17,322 bases of DNA from NCBI GenBank assembly GCA_964435925.1, contig CAYTBG010000064.1, positions 1-17,322 of the forward strand, written 5' to 3'. Shown here in pieces: positions 15,739 to 17,322 of this stretch (positions within the stretch are counted from its first letter, which is position 1; every line of letters begins with the position of its first letter). The position numbers and the translations under genes are program-made. The DNA is from SOIV01 sp964435925. GTDB taxonomy: Bacteria; Acidobacteriota; Aminicenantia; Aminicenantales; Aminicenantaceae. Under the pieces are notes generated by a model. It was not told the origin of the DNA and made no database searches. It saw nothing but the letters and a program-made list of their open reading frames with translations.

Positions 15739-16335
15739 ATGTATTGCCCTGCTTGTAACTTTTTTGCCAATAATACTCTAATATGTGTTAATTGTGGGTA
15801 TAAATTCCCTCAACGTCGTAAACCTAAATGGGCAAGGTCTAAAGCCCGCGGCTCTGAGAATCGCTCTTACATGAAGGTTATCTTAATTCTTCTCCTAATA
15901 GGTGCTTTCTATGGGCTCTATACGAAATATTTTAAGCCTGGAGATTTCCCATCAGCAGGAATTCCTTCAGGAAGATACACCACAAAATCTCTACCTTCCT
16001 ATATGATTGACGGTTCAGTTAATCTAGAAAAGAAAATTGTGAAGGGTAGGACCAATATTATTGACTTTTACAGCGAATACTGTCCCCCCTGTAAAAGGAT
16101 ATCTCCATTCCTCAAAACGCTCGACGCCAAGAGAGAGGATATTGTTGTAATAAAAATCGATATCAACAGAACAGGAGTAGAGGGAATCGATTGGGATTCC
16201 CCTGTGGCAAAACAGTTTAGGCTGAAGAGTATTCCCCACTTTATTGTCATAACTCCATGGGGGAAGTTCATGTGCGAAGGAAAAGAAGCATATAACTATG
16301 TGGTTCAGCAATTGAGAGTAGAAGGCCTTGCTTAA
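15739..16335 (+). CDS. Membrane-anchored thioredoxin-like protein with N-terminal zinc ribbon
   Basis: A protein of 198 residues. A zinc ribbon is formed by C3, C6, C16 and C19 (MYCPACN, then CVNCGYKF). A basic stretch (residues 26-42) is followed by one membrane helix at about 46-62, preceded by positive charges, so the N-terminus should be cytoplasmic and the rest outside. Residues about 90-195 form a thioredoxin fold with YCPPC (C115, C118) as the redox pair and the cis-proline loop SIPHFIV (P166). The likely role is thiol-disulfide exchange on envelope proteins, in the manner of TlpA or DsbE relatives. Partners such as CcdA/DsbD are not in the window. The ribosome site is weak and 131 bases separate it from the gene upstream, so an independent promoter is possible but was not found. 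Confidence 0.85.
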   Translation: MYCPACNFFANNTLICVNCGYKFPQRRKPKWARSKARGSENRSYMKVILILLLIGAFYGLYTKYFKPGDFPSAGIPSGRYTTKSLPSYMIDGSVNLEKKIVKGRTNIIDFYSEYCPPCKRISPFLKTLDAKREDIVVIKIDINRTGVEGIDWDSPVAKQFRLKSIPHFIVITPWGKFMCEGKEAYNYVVQQLRVEGLA

Positions 16336-16569
16336 TCTATCTTACCGCAACACCATCTCCTGAAATATCAAATTTTAGTATCAGTCCTTTCCAATACTTT
16401 TAAATCATCGAAACATCAATAAGGCTTTGGATACCTTTAAAATGCCTGTTAAGGGAGAAAATTATGCATTAATTAGGTATTATTTTACATTTTCCTCCTT
16501 AATTGATATAAACTAATAATCAATACGCCAGTTCAACACGCAATAATGAATTTTCTTAGGAATGTCTAA

Positions 16570-17094
16570 ATGAAAGGAAAAAAGTTTATGAACGCCGTAG
16601 CTAACGCACAGGAAGATATTCTACAGCTTTTCCTGGACATCTTGGGGAAAACCAAAGCAACCTATTGTGTGGTTGGAGGGCTCGCTGTGAATGCTTATGT
16701 TGAACCTGTTGTCAGTCTTGATCTAGATATCGTTGTAGATATGAAGGGCATCGATAAAGTTTGCAAGGAAACCGCCGCCAAAGGTCTAAAGGTCGAAAGA
16801 TTTGAACACAGTGTGAATCTAACTAGTCCCAAATCTGACCTAAGGATCAAGATTCAGACCGATTCTCGCTATCAGCAATTCATATCCCGCTCCTCTTCGA
16901 AAGAAATACTTGGATATAAAATTAATGCGGCCTGCATTGAGGATGTTCTACAGGGGAAAGTTTGGGCCTATTTGGATGAACAGCGCCGAAGAAGCAAACG
17001 TCAGAAAGACCTGACTGATATCGTGCGCCTTATGGAGGCTTATCCTTCACTGGAAAGCCATATTCCAGCAGTCATCCTGAAGAAACTTAGATAA
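16570..17094 (+). CDS. Nucleotidyltransferase-fold protein, AbiEii/DUF6036-like
   Basis: A protein of 174 residues from the ATG at 16570 (AGGA about 8 bases upstream), or 168 from the ATG at 16588, which also has AAGGA at suitable distance. VVGGLAVNAY (34-43) followed by SLDLDIVVD (49-57, with D51 and D53) is the GG...DxD pattern of the nucleotidyltransferase superfamily. The C-terminal half has the conserved GK-x-A-x8-RRR-SKRQKD-x2-DI-x-RL-x-EAYP signature seen in stand-alone predicted transferases. Related folds occur in AbiEii and MenT toxins of type IV toxin-antitoxin systems, but no antitoxin-like gene lies beside it, so it should be called an orphan. The third acidic residue is unclear (D90 is a candidate). 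The reaction and target are unknown. Confidence 0.8.
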   Translation: MKGKKFMNAVANAQEDILQLFLDILGKTKATYCVVGGLAVNAYVEPVVSLDLDIVVDMKGIDKVCKETAAKGLKVERFEHSVNLTSPKSDLRIKIQTDSRYQQFISRSSSKEILGYKINAACIEDVLQGKVWAYLDEQRRRSKRQKDLTDIVRLMEAYPSLESHIPAVILKKLR

Positions 17095-17322
17095 TTAAGA
17101 AAACAAAAAATCAAACATATATCCATACTTTTTTTGATGACTGTTAGGCTTCTTCTTCGATCATCAAGTTGTATGCATCAAAGTATTACCGCTTGACATA
17201 GCACTCTCAAAAAAACTCGGTTTTGTTAACATAATCTAGTTATACGCCGCAGATAGAGGAACAGATGTCTTCTGCTTGTGTATAAAATAGCTCGCAATTT
17301 ATTTCAGCAGCTTTTTATTAAA

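Noticed and set aside
16502..16524. Inverted repeat ATTGAT-11-ATCAAT upstream of the nucleotidyltransferase gene as an operator
   Set aside because: Six-base A/T-rich arms arise often by chance in such sequence; no regulator is nearby to support it.
17193..17221. TTGACA as a promoter -35 box near the right edge
   Set aside because: No acceptable -10 box at 16-18 bases and no gene start follows inside the window.

Overview
The window (17,322 bases, moderate GC, one 100-base assembly gap) carries eleven protein-coding genes and looks like a metagenome-derived scaffold from a Gram-negative-type, uncultured bacterium. My best guess is candidate phylum Aminicenantes (OP8) or a relative. This is inferred from the gene mix: zinc-ribbon Ser/Thr kinases with TolB-like and TPR periplasmic regions, a 6-bladed beta-propeller secreted protein, a TAT-exported aldo/keto reductase, a GGDEF protein with a basic insert, and a rhomboid with a long C-terminal extension. 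No marker gene in the window settles the taxonomy.

Left part, minus strand (1-6621): a rhomboid intramembrane protease runs off the left edge. Next come a secreted NHL/6-bladed beta-propeller protein with the assembly gap at its C-terminus, then a large membrane Ser/Thr kinase. Middle, plus strand (6907-11040): an SPOR-NlpC/P60 cell-wall hydrolase, a serine hydrolase of the class C beta-lactamase fold with a strong sigma70-type promoter, a TAT-signal aldo/keto reductase that appears truncated at its C-terminus, and a small DUF2809/VanZ-like membrane protein. Right part: a second paralogous kinase on the minus strand (11088-14123), then, plus strand, a membrane protein with a degenerate GGDEF domain (possibly leaderless mRNA), a zinc-ribbon membrane-anchored thioredoxin-like protein, and an orphan nucleotidyltransferase-fold protein.

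The two kinases are the centrepiece. They align without gaps for about 390 residues from the N-terminus, then diverge in the periplasmic TolB-like/TPR region, so they look like a duplicated sensor with specialised outer halves. They lie in the same orientation and bracket the four plus-strand genes. Most other products are exported or membrane proteins: envelope protease, peptidoglycan hydrolase, serine hydrolase, exported reductase, thioredoxin and propeller. The region therefore reads as an envelope signalling and maintenance neighbourhood, not a defence island or mobile element. Two intergenic spaces flanking the serine hydrolase hold copies of a short dispersed repeat (39/44 identical between the two longest copies). 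No tRNA, rRNA, CRISPR array, integrase or transposase was found, and no gene-free stretch exceeds 300 bases. The 269 bases at 1672-1940 hold nothing I can name. The last 228 bases, after the nucleotidyltransferase, likewise show no gene.
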